A stretch of DNA of 64,000 nucleotides, from NCBI GenBank assembly GCA_004154925.1, contig QJNS01000243.1, forward strand, positions 1 to 64,000, given 5' to 3'. A program made the translations under genes and the position numbers. Source of the DNA: Monosporascus cannonballus (lineage: Eukaryota; Ascomycota; Sordariomycetes; Xylariales). A model generated the notes under the pieces. The model worked only from the letters and a program-made list of their open reading frames with translations, was not told the DNA's origin and ran no database searches. Of the stretch, positions 21,401 through 32,800 are shown in pieces. Numbering within the stretch: the stretch's first letter is position 1; each line of letters starts with the position of its first letter.

Positions 21401-23799
21401 TTCAAAATTAGAAAAATATAAATAAATAATACTTTTTTAAATAAAATATAGATTATTTGAATATTTAATTATATTTATCAGATTTACAAAAATATTAATA
21501 ATTTCTTCACGGATAATACGTTATGTATTACGAAAATACCTCGATATTTTGTCGTTTGCTATCTCGACGACATTTTTATTTTTTTAAAAACAGAAAAAGC
21601 ATATATAAGATATGTTTATGAAGTATTTAAACCTTTATAAGACGTAAGGTTATTTGTTAATATAAAAGAAATTAGTTCTATAAATAGAAAATAAAATATC
21701 TGAGATATATGATTATGTTAGGATATATCAGGATAACTCTTAAAAAAGTTATTACAGTTACGAAATAATAGACGTTAATAATAGTTAAAGAGGTATTAGT
21801 ATTTTTCGGATTCGTTAATTATTATAGAAAAATTTTCGGAATTTCAGTAATATAATTATATCCTTAACGAATTTTACAAAAAAGGTAAAAAAGTTCAAAT
21901 AGATGCTAAATACGGAAAAATTTTTTAGGATATTACAAATGCGATTATTAATAAGCTAGTATTAATTATATACGATTTAAATTATCTTACTAAGCTAAAA
22001 ACCGATATTTCGAATTAGTATTAAATATAATAATCGGATAACGAAATCATTAAAGCAAATTATACCTTATTATATTTTTTATACAAATTAAAAGAAACCG
22101 AATTTAATTACGGCATTCCAAATAAGGAATTTATAATTATTATTATAGTGTTTTAACGGTTTAAGTATTTCTTAAAAGGAAATTTGTACCAGGTTAAGAT
22201 TTATACGAATTATCAAAATTCTACCTGATTTACTATGACTAGAAAACTTATAGGACAATAACTTTATTACGCGGAAAAATTGGCGAATTTCGACTTCGTT
22301 ATTATGTATAGGAAAGGCTTAGAATATAACAAAGTAAATGTTTTGAACAAATAATAAGATTTTGAAAAAGAAATTAGTTAAAATTAGCCATAAAATTTTC
22401 GATATTGCTATAAAAAGATATTTATACTTATAACAAATTGCGATAATTTGGGTAATACCTTTTAATATATATTGGAAAATTCAGTAATATAACAATAATT
22501 TCCTAAAAATTCCAAAAACAAAAGAGATACAAATTGCAGAAAAATATTAAAAGAATTTAGTACGAAATATATACGAATATTAGCTATATGGATATCTAGG
22601 GATTTATAAAACCTTGAAACGGTTTTAAAGTATATATTAAAATAATATAAAATTAACGATATAGAAAATTATACGATAATGCGATATTTACGCCAAAATA
22701 AAGGCTCGACGATACAAGCCATATAGAGAATTATAGGTATTATTAATTACGAAACGATTATAGTATTCCGTTATATTCGATTTTATTATTAAATTTCCAA
22801 TATTAAAATATTTAATGATAGGAATATATTATAATGATATTTTCGTAATTATCGATCGATATATAATATTCTTTTTATTTTTTACAATATTAAAAGGATA
22901 TAAATGCCGAACAAATGGTGTATATTTTCTTTAAACATAATTTTAACATATACGGATTATTAACGGAAATTATTTTAAATAAAGGATTAATATTTGTATC
23001 AAAATTTTGGCAAGCCTTATAATATAAATCGGCCTAAATCATAAGTTATCTAACGCGTTTAAACCTTATATAAATAAATAAATAAATTAAATAAATTAAA
23101 TTTTAAACTTTTATTTACGATGTTATATTAATTACGAATAAAATAACTTGGTTACAAAACTATTCATCGCATATTTAACTTATAATATCAGTTATTATAA
23201 AAGTATTAAAATAATGTTAGTAAATATAAATTTTAGTTTTATTATAAAAATTCATAAAGAAATACGTAATAACGGTTTAATTAATGTTAAAATAATCTTT
23301 ACATTAAGATAATTATAATAATAATATTAAAAAATAAAAATAGAATTAAAATACGTACGTAATTAAATAAGTAAATATTAAAATTAAAAAAGGTTAAAGG
23401 GATTAATTTTCGAAAAAGGGAAAATAATCTTTTTCGTTACAAAAAATATTTAAATAAAACGACTTAATAAAAAATTGGATTTCAAATATATCTGTCCATG
23501 TAAAATTACTAAAAACATCTTGGAAAATAATTATTAATTAGAACTTTTACCGAAAGTTAAATATTATTTAATTTTTTATATTCTTTTATTCGAATTCATA
23601 GCAGATATAATTAAAATTCATACGGCATAAGCTGATATAAAAATAATAAACGAATAAACATACGAAATAAAGAAAACTTTCGACAAGCCAAAATAAAATA
23701 GATTTATCTAATATTTGGTTAAATGGAAAAAAATACCCGGATTTGGAAAATATCTAGAAATTTGTTAAGAACGTTATTAACGCCTAATACCTGTTGAAA

Positions 23800-24330
23800 C
23801 TTTTTATTAGTAATAACGGAATTACCCGAAATAATGGCATTTTAATTCATAAGATCTAAGGAAGAAAGCCTTTGGTTTACCGTATCCCAATTAATAACGT
23901 CCACCTTATTTAAGGCTTATATTGCGACCATAAGTTTTGACTTCAATTATGCAAAGTCGTTGGAATTGTCCAAAGATTAAAGGGTACGATTAATAAGTTT
24001 CGTACCTTGGGATTGATGGTATTGACGTTAATGACGTATACGAAAAAAACGCATAAAGGTTTCGGACAAAGATTTTTCGGCCGTTAACTTTTTTTTTATT
24101 TTTTTTAACTTTACGATATAACGATTAATTATGGAAACGGGGATTTTTCTTCCGTTATACGAATAACTTTAAATAACATATTTTTTTATAACGAGAAACC
24201 CCTCCATTATTTGGAAATTAAGTTACCGGATAGAATAGAAAGAACAAGATATCGCGTTAAAGCCTTGGAGTTTCATCAAATTAGCCAAAGCAAGTCGTTA
24301 GTCGGATTTGTAAGAACGATATTTAGAAAT
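23800..24330 (-). pseudogene. Antisense tail ORF of element A (degraded)
   Basis: Read on the minus strand, the tail between the chromodomain and 3' LTR gives ALNKVDVINWDTVNQRLSSL and GNSVITNKKFQQVLGV. These match in layout the DW..., V(I/T)...NSL..V end of the antisense frame in the B-family tails. Upstream parts are weaker. This region is visibly less RIP-damaged than the rest of the element. A short sense frame also exists (24211-24426), so coding on this strand is an inference by analogy with the other copies. Confidence 0.35.
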
Positions 24331-24413
24331 ACCGGAAAATATATTAAATATAGGAAGTTTACCGAAAAGAAAAGAGAAATTTTAAGGGCAAGATTTATGA
24401 AAGAGGAAGATCG

Positions 24414-24814
24414 TATTATGGCCTAACGAGTTACGGTTTCCAAAAACGGTCTGTTATAATTTAACCACAAATGCGCGGTAGGGTAGGTTACGTAATAAAT
24501 TATTAACTTACTGGAAGTGAACTAATAAGCTGGATTACCAACTTATTAATTGTAAGCTAATAAATCGGATTATCAACTTACTGGCGGTAAGCTAATAAGC
24601 CGGATTAAGATATATACGTTTATTATTTTTATAGTTTAGATAGCTTTAGCTTATAAGACTTATTAATATTAATCATTTATAATATGTTTTTATGCCCTTA
24701 ATATTAAGAGATATAATTAAGTTACCTTATTATTACAAAGTTTTACGATACTCTTGTTAACATAAACCCGCACAACTAAGGTTTAATAGTTGGTTAAACC
24801 CTTTAGCCGCCACA
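24414..24814 (+). repeat. Element A 3' LTR with 35-bp tandem units
   Basis: 401 bp, partner of 18006-18406. It contains three consecutive 35-bp units at 24505-24539, 24540-24574 and 24575-24609, each built on AACTTACTGG...CTAATAAGC.GGATTA. The same array is present in more mutated form in the 5' LTR. Confidence 0.88.
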
Positions 24815-25044
24815 GTAAGTCATGGAGATCAAGTCACGTAATAGCTCGACAGGATTTATTGTAAAGCCCATAGAGCCAGGTTTGACAAAATCTATCGTAA
24901 AGCTCATAAAGCTAGGCTTAAAAAGGTGGGAAGAACCAAATATAATATTCTTATTATTTCCATAGTCTAAATAACCTTAGCTTATAACATTTATTAACAT
25001 CAATTATTTATAATATAACTTTGGTACTTTTAATATTAAAAAAC
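24815..25044 (+). repeat. B1 5' LTR, second fragment (truncated)
   Basis: Continues the B-family LTR after the element A target duplication. It contains two degraded 36-bp units (GCTCGACAGGATTTATTGTAAAGCC... and TTTGACAAAATCTATCG...). It stops after TATTAAAAAAC, where the next B-family LTR starts with TGTTATAACC at 25045. The last part of the LTR, found in the 40813-41234 copy, is missing. Confidence 0.7.
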
Positions 25045-25342
25045 TGTTATAACCTAACAGGCTGCGGTCTCGGAAAACGGTCGCAACCAGAAAATGACTA
25101 AGCCATGTGGGTCGAGTCACGTGATGGCTCGACAGGGTCGAAAAAACCAAATATAATACGCTTATTATTTCCATAATTTAAATAACTTTAATTTATATTA
25201 ACAAATCGTTATTTAAAATGGTTTTAATATTACGAAACGTAATAGGTTTTTATATTTATTACTTAATTTTTTCCGATATTTTTATTAGTATATATTTGTA
25301 TAATTAAAGTTTAATAATTAATTAAATTGCTTAACTAATCTA
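25045..25342 (+). repeat. B2 5' LTR (298 bp, no 36-bp units)
   Basis: Starts TGTTATAACCTAACAGGCTG and lacks the 36-bp tandem units present in every other B-family LTR here; only the short tail GGCTCGACAGGGTCG remains at that spot. It is followed by CGTTATAAA, as after the element A 5' LTR. Confidence 0.8.
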
Positions 25343-26368
25343 CGTTATAAATTTTTATTTAATAATATTAATAAACTTTGAACAATATCGCCGATATTAT
25401 GTTTACCAGGAAGCAGCTCGAATAGCCTATTTACCAAATCCTTAATAACTCGAATATTAGAATAAAATCCGAGAAGAATAAGAAAAAGCCTCGTTTTTTT
25501 CGCGAAAAAACTTTTCGACATTTAGATATCATAAACAAATATATCGTTTAGCTTAAAAAACAATTATAACCTTATAACATCCTTTTAAGCTGTTTACGAA
25601 ATGTTTAAAAAAAAGAATAACTTTCAAAACTGGAAGACTTTTTCGAATAAATTAGGTTATTTAGCAGAATTTTACCAAAAAACTAAAGAAATCCTGGAAT
25701 TTTAAACTAAAAATTCTTAATAAAATTTTAATTAAGTTATAATTAATTTAATGTAATTTTAAATATGTTTCCAATATTTGTTTATTTAACGTATTATATT
25801 TATTATACAAATAAAATTTATAATCGGATAATTTACCAGAAATATAAGTATTCACGTTAAATACGTTATAGGAAAATATGTTAATTTATTAATTGAAAAT
25901 CGAAACCCGGAAATAATCCGAATTTATAAAAACTATAAGGAATTTGAATAAATATTAACGAAGGTTTTTGGAATAATAAACAAAAGAATAAAGGCCAATA
26001 TATAAATTTAATAATTACAATAAAAACTTTAATATCTAGTTACGGTAATACGTTAGATTAACTAGCTTTTAAATTAAATTAAGGATTAAAAATATTAAAA
26101 ATTAAATTTTTCGATAACTTAAAGAACAGATCCTAATTTTTTTTAGACTTAATAAGCCTAATATTTATCGGATTATATCGTAATAATAATTAAGATCGAC
26201 GGTTAATAATATATTTGGTATATTAAAAGTATTAAAGAAAAAATTAATAATAAATCCTGATATATAGCTAGTATTAATGCTTTTTAACGTAATGACATTT
26301 TTTACAGCGCGGAATTAAGGCCTATAAAGTTAAAAGTTCTTTATAAGAAAAATTAAAGCCAAACCAAA

Positions 26369-26410
26369 TGTTTTAATTGCAACAAAATGGGACATAAGGC
26401 AACGTAATAT
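26369..26410 (+). pseudogene. Gag zinc-knuckle remnant of the B2 element
   Basis: Reads CFNCNKMGHKAT then a stop then Y, which is C-x2-C-x4-H-x4 with the last Cys changed to Tyr and a Gln codon changed to TAA. Both are RIP-type outcomes. It identifies the surrounding frame as gag, binding RNA in the ancestral element. Confidence 0.75.
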
Positions 26411-28449
26411 AAGGTACCTAAAAAACCCTATCAGAATAATTAAAAACCTGTACCCGAGGAATACTTTAAAGAAAACCAGAAAAACGAAAATAAATCTAAT
26501 AATATAATTCGGCCTAAATACGCACCAGGCCCTCCATAACGAAAAATCCAGGAGGGAATACGAAAAGACAGAAAATTAATTTAACAGATATCGCGAACAT
26601 AATATGAAATATTATAAGAATAATTACGTAAATATCAGAACTGGACAGAAAAAGTCTGTCCCGGAACTCCTAATAGATATAATAGGATACATACTATATA
26701 TTGTCGACGACGAAAATATTCCGATTATAAAAAGTGCGAACAATATATTGAGGGACGGATTACCCGTATATATCATAAAGGATTCGATTTTTTAAACCGT
26801 ACCGGAAATAATAAAAACGATAAGTCATAATATTAATATTTTTGATCCATAACTCCAGAAAATATTTAATAACTGGCCCAAATAAAAGATTAGCCAGAAA
26901 AGAAACTAGTAAAAAAGCCCCTTTTGATATTTCCAGTAACATAATAATTAAATAAAAAAAACTAATCCAGAATATAGTAAAAAAAACATTATCAAAATGT
27001 TATTATAGATTTTTATTTTTAGAGAATATTTATTACAAATCGCTACCAAAAAAAGGCTATTAAAAATACGTTAATTTACAGAAAAACTTTAAAACGATAT
27101 TTAATATAACGCATAATAGAATATAATCGAAACTATAAAAAAATAATTTACTTAATAAGGAGAAAAACTATAGCAAACTTAAAAATAATTAATATAATTC
27201 GAAGAAATAGTACGCCGGTAATAATAACAAATATAGCAACTTTATACGTTAAATACCAAAATATAGACCAAATTTCACAAATTCAAAAAAAAGAGAAAAA
27301 GAAAGGTTACCTATAAAAAAACCGCAAAATAACGAAACCTAAAAAATTAAAGAGAACTGCCAAAAAGGCTTTAAACGCCATAATAAAAGCCGCTAATAAT
27401 TCGTTTACTTTATACATACGAATCAGAACGCATTAGTATACCGTAATAATAGAATATAAAGCTTTAGGCGAAAATTATATTGTACCAGATATGGTCAATA
27501 TGTTCGAACTGCTATAAAGATATAAGTTCAAACCTTATATAGCAACGAATATCGAAAATTAGGAATTCGCTTACAATAACGGGATAATTATACGCGAAAT
27601 TAATTATTTCGAGATTTTTGTCGAAGGATAATATCAGATAATTAATATCGACATCGTATTATTTACGAATTACGATATAATCTTAACATTATCATAAATA
27701 TTTTAATACGGAATTTTAATTAATGGAAGAATTGGTTAAATAAGGTTCCCTTATACCTTATCAGCGGACAGGAAAAAAAAATTAAGATCTTAATATTCGA
27801 TCGAAAATAGCGACAAATATAAACATAAAGATATAACAAAAACCTTATTACTTAAAGGGATAAAATATAAGAAAAAAATGGACATCAAAGAAAAATACAA
27901 CATATCGTATATATTATCAAAGCGAGATTAAAGCAATTAAATACCTATTGAAAACAATAATTTCAAAAGTTAAAAGATTTAACCAATATACTATTATAAT
28001 ACCATAAATACGAACAGCTTTTTAAACAGAAGTTCGATACGAAATTACCAGAATATAGCAAAGAAAATTATAAAATAATCTATTAAAAAGGATTTTCGAC
28101 GAAATTTTACCCCATTTATAATCTTAACGGAAACGAACTACGTATTCTTAAAAAATACCTCGAAAATCGGTTACAAAAAAATGGATTCGACCTTCGAAAT
28201 TATCAACAGGTTATTTAATATTTTTCGTACTAAAGAAAAAACGAAAAATTGCGATTTGTAATCGACTATCGACAATTAAATAATATTACAATTAAAAATC
28301 AAACACCATTGCCCATAATTACGGAAATAAAAAACCAACTTTACGGAACCAAATAGTTCACCGTACTCGATCTTAAAAATAAATATAACCTTATTAAGAT
28401 TCAAAAAGAACACGAATAGAAAATAACTTTCAGGACGAAATACGGATTG

Positions 28450-28599
28450 TGTTACGGCACTAGCAAAGCGGCTTGTTTAAGCCGCCGTTTCGCTATATAT
28501 ATTGCAAGCGCTGTGCGCTTGCTAGATAGCTCTCTTCCTTCTTCCTCGTACAACAACAGAATATGTTCCAGAAACTCAGAGACGTACAGCGCCGTAACA
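28450..28599. mobile_element. Solo LTR, not RIP-mutated, TSD GATTG
   Basis: A 150-bp block starts TGTTACGGCACT and ends GCGCCGTAACA, with GATTG at 28445-28449 and 28600-28604. Removing it restores the RT frame YGLFKYL. It has normal base composition inside heavily RIP-mutated DNA, and carries two GC-rich inverted repeats (GCGGCTT/AAGCCGC and GCAAGCGC/GCGCTTGC) beside a TATATATA run. It either arrived after RIP ceased to act on this locus or is too short to be recognised. Confidence 0.88.
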
Positions 28600-28666
28600 G
28601 ATTGTTTAAATACTTAACTACGCCAATGGGATTTACGAACGTACCAATAACCTTTTAACGGATAAT

Positions 28667-29086
28667 TGTAACGAACCTGTCATACATCCACCTGGAGGTA
28701 TAAGCAGTATCCGAAAAGGGTCTTGATTTGCAGGTAACAATAAGGCGAGGAATGATTTAGTGGTCTGTTTATTAAAAAGATTTAAAGATTTTTCCCTTAA
28801 TTAGAGAACGGTACAGTTGTCTCTGGATTGAGAACTTAGATTAATAGCTAAGGAGCGAAAATTAAGTAAATGCTATTTACATGAAAAACCGATCCATTAT
28901 ATATCCCAATTCCTTAAAGTAAGTATGTCGTAAATCTATATAATTTATGTAATCTGGTCCAGATTATTTAGATCACTTAGATCATTTAACGGGCCAAGCC
29001 TTTTTGCCCGGGGTTTACCCGTAACAAATTCGTACTAGGCCCCATAAGTAAGTCTCCTGAAAATAGGAACCCCTGTTCCTATAATA
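28667..29086 (-). repeat. Element E 3' LTR (left)
   Basis: 420 bp, starting TGTAACGAACC and ending CCTATAATA on the plus strand. It is less RIP-mutated than its partner at 35534-35952 in its first 400 bases and retains many CpA sites. A purine tract on the minus strand lies at 29087-29101. Confidence 0.88.
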
Positions 29087-29410
29087 CTATTTCCCTTTTC
29101 CAAGAATTTTTGTCCCAAAGATAAGAACCGTAAGTAATTATTTTGTTTTTGTTAAAAAAGGTTCTTAAAAATATCCCAATTAATTCCACCATATTAGGTC
29201 GTATTCGAAAAGAAAAAAGGAAACCCCGCTTAAATCAACGCGATTCTCGTAACGCTTAAGCTGATTTTATCAAAAGGTTTGGTATTAAAGCTTTTCCTTA
29301 TTTTAATTATATTTGTTTTGGCGAATCCGAATAATTTTTTTACTTCGGATATCTTAAGTTATAATTATTATACCCGTCGATAACGTCCAACTTATAACGT
29401 TTTAACTATA

Positions 29411-29823
29411 AATTTATTAACGAAATTAGGTAAAATGCATAATCGTTTGGAAAAAGAATAACGAAAGGCGGAGGACACCTTAATCGCATATCAAGAGGTT
29501 GCCGAAAAAAGAATAAAGGAGCTTATTGGTCGGATAAAACGCTTACGTTTTTAGCAAAAGGTTTTAAAGAAAAAGATCGTAACCATTTTGAAAAAGGGAA
29601 AGGAACTGGATCGGTTGGAAAAACGGGAAAGGATAAAAGAAAAATAGCGTCGCGTAAAAGCGGAATAAGCGCAATTTGTTTTAAAATGGACGCCGTTTTG
29701 GAAATTTTTATTTTTTTCGACTGGAACGCCGAAGGTTTGGATTTAAGCGAAGGACCGTTATCGCCTGCGACCTTGGCCGCGTTAGAAACGGTCGGTCAGG
29801 ATTTTGTCGGTAAAACGTCTTAA
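29411..29823 (+). pseudogene. Antisense tail ORF of element E (coiled-coil)
   Basis: On the strand opposite to gag-pol, between the RNase H/integrase part and the 3' LTR, the frame reads NRLEKE*RKAEDTLIAYQEV, then AEKRIKELIGRIKRLRF and KGKELDRLEKRERIKEK. After a frame change it reads FDWNAEGLDLSEGPLSPATL and ends GKTS with TAA at 29821-29823. The Lys/Glu/Leu-rich part suggests a long helix and the DW-x-n acidic end matches the B-family antisense tails in layout. Internal stops sit where Gln would be expected. The segment is much less AT-rich than the rest of E. Function unknown. Confidence 0.5.
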
Positions 29824-32800
29824 TTAGGTTTATCGTATTCGTTAAATAATTAAGTGATTCCTAAATATTTTTTTCCTATAAGTATTTTTTTTATTTAATT
29901 AGGTATTGGACTTTATTTTTAATTATTTTGGAGTCCAGTATTTGTTCGATTTCGTATTCGTTTAAATCTTTTTCAAGTTCTAAATCTTTTTTTAACGGGG
30001 CGTTTTTGGGTACTGGTTTTAGTAAGGAGATGTGAAAAACAGAGTATATTTTCATATTTTTGGGTAGCGACAGTCGATAATTGGTTCTGGAAATAATTTC
30101 GTTAACTTTGAATGGGTTAAGGTTTTTAAAATTAAGTTTGTTGCTGGGTTTTTTTGTTTTGATTTGTGAAATATTCGAAGTTGCATTTTGTTTTTGGCGT
30201 AATAAGTAAACTTTATTTCCTTTCGTTAAAATTAATTCTTTAATTTTTTTTGTTATAATATTAGATTATTTGTTATTAAAGGAATTATAATTTGTTTTAA
30301 AAACGGGCTTAGATTATCTTAATATTTGTTATTAATATTTTTGTTTTTAAAATAAGTATAATAATTTTTGGTATTTTATTAAGCGGCTATTTAAATTATT
30401 TTGTTTTTACTTTATGTCCATATATAGCTATATAAGGAAATACGCTTATGTTTTTGTTAATAAATGTATTATAAATAATTTATGCCAGTAATAAAAAATT
30501 TACTTAATTATCTTATTAATAATTAACATAATTTCAGAAATATTGTTCTAAGGTTTAGTTTAATTTTTCGGTTTGGTCGTCTGTTTAGTGATAATAAGTT
30601 ATTAAGAATTTAAGTTTAATGTTTATTTATTTAAAGAAATTAATGCCAAATTTTAAAGTAAATAATGTATTTTTATCGGAAATAATTTTTTTTGATATGC
30701 TATGCTTATTAAGGTAATATTTAATAAAGGCATAAGCTAATTATTTTGCCGTTACGTTTCTTTTAAAACGTAGAAAATACTTATATTTGGTAAATTTGTT
30801 AATAATTACCCATATTTTATCGTATTAGATTCCAGTAATTAGGTTTTTAAATAAAGGTAAGTTAATAATGAAATTCTAAGTTATGGTATTCCATATTTTA
30901 TTAGGAATATTAATAGGTTGTAATAGTCTGTAGGGCTTATAACGTACTACCTTAGTCTTGTTGCAAATATTACAGTTTTTAATTACTTTCTTGATTATTT
31001 AGCGTAATTTTAGAAAATCGTATTTTTTTTTATAATCGTCTAATGATTTGAAAATTCCTTGGTATCCGTACAATAGGTTTTCGTAAAATTCCTTTACGAA
31101 CTATTCTCATTAATCCTTTAGAATATAAATTTTGCCATAGTACAATAGCTGGTTTTTTGGTTATTTTTTTAGCTGTTAAACTTCTTTTTATTCCTCCTTA
31201 TTATAAGAATTCCGGAATCGTATCAAAAGTTCGAGAAATGGCTTTTTTAGGATTTCGTACAACCGTATTATACCATCTTAGTTGTATTATAATATTTGCA
31301 TATTTCTTTTGAGAATTTTGGAGTCGTAATCGCTTTTGCGACTAAGAATATCTGCTTAAATATTTTTTTTCTTTTAATGTAATATATTTTGAAGTTAAAT
31401 CTTGATAAAAAAATTATTTAAATCTCGTATTTTTTGTTTAGTTTTTGTACCTTTATAAATTAGGTAAAGTTTTTATAATCGGAATAAAATCGAAAAGTTT
31501 TTTTGTTTTACTAAGGAAAGGTTTTTATTCTTTAAAAGCGTTAATAATCGTTAATAACTTTTTGTCGTAAATTGAGTATCTGAATTTTGTATTTCGGAAT
31601 GTTTTTAAGTAATATGCCATTAGGTACCATTTGCCGTTATCCTTTAATTATTTTAGGACGGCATTTAGTACGTAATTTAAAATATCCGTCTTTAGGCGTT
31701 TCTTTTTGTTAGCGTTAAGTAGTCTTATTATAGGTCCGCTGGTGATCGCGTTTTTTAAGACCCGAAACGTTTTTTTCGTTTCTTTTAAGAGTTTAAATTT
31801 TTTTCTTACATATTTTTTGGTGGTAAGTTTCGTTAATAATTTAATTATATTTCCGTATCCATTAATTAGGCCGCGTACGTAATCCGTAAATCCTAAGATT
31901 TGCCCGATATTTATTACGGTTGCCTTATTAAAAATAGGCTAATTTTTAATTGTTTCTATTTTAAAGCGTTTAATCTGAATTTGGCCGGGGGTAAAAATAT
32001 ATCTTAAAAAGCTTAGTTTTTATATATGCCATATGTTTTTGGCTGGGTTAATTCGGATATTTATTTCGTTTAAAGTTTGGAATATTTGGGCGATCTACTT
32101 TTTGTATTCTTTAAGGGTCTCGGAATAAATAAGGATGTCGTCAAGGTAGACGAATATAAATTTATCCAGGAATTTTCTAAGAATAATTATAATTAATGGT
32201 TGGAAATTAGCGGAAATATTAATAAATCTTATAAGTATTACTTTATATTCGTAAAGTCCATATATTATTCTGAATGCCGTTTTTTATTTTTCTTTTTTTA
32301 TTATTTTAATACGGTAATAACCGTTTCGGAAATCAAATACAATAAATCATTTTGCTTTGTTAGCGTTCTTTTTTAACGTATTTATAAGGGTTAAAGGATA
32401 TCCGTTTTTAATCGTAATATCGTTTAATTATCTGTAATCGATTATTTTTTTAAAAACTAGATTTCCGTTTTTATTAATTTTTTGCTTTCTATCCTTAGTT
32501 TTTAATACTATGAGAACGGGGTATCTTATAGGAAAATCAAAAAGTTGGATGTATCTTTTTTTTAAGTTAAATTAAATGCTTTTTTATAAAGCCTTTAACT
32601 TATTAAAGTTTATATGGTAAATCTTGTAAAATTTAGGATTATATTTTTCCTTAATAGGTATTTTGTAATCCTATTAATTATATAGTAATAATTCGTAATT
32701 TTCTTGATATTTAAATAATTTCTTGAACCGTTAATATTTAAATAATATTGTAAAAGCTTAATTTGCAATCTGGATTTCCATAATAATATAACAGATTTCT

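Larger units (their letters stand above)
18006..24814 (+). mobile_element. Element A: complete RIP-mutated chromovirus (Ty3/gypsy), TSD GTAAG
   Basis: LTRs at 18006-18406 and 24414-24814 are both 401 bp and differ mostly by C/T and G/A changes. The flanks are GTAAG on both sides (18001-18005, 24815-24819). Plus-strand landmarks are a degraded zinc-knuckle block at about 19434, the RT motif YLDD at 21560-21571 followed by IFIFLKTEKAYIRYV, integrase near 22.8-23.2 kb, and a chromodomain-like VKWKK near 23.72 kb. A purine-rich GAAAGAGGAAGATCG lies against the 3' LTR. All coding frames are full of stops. It is inserted in the B1 5' LTR, hence younger than B1. Confidence 0.92.

Noticed and set aside
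24211..24426. 71-codon plus-strand frame ending in the element A 3' LTR
   Set aside because: It crosses the purine tract into the LTR, so its end is fixed by LTR sequence rather than by selection; the antisense reading aligns better with other tails.
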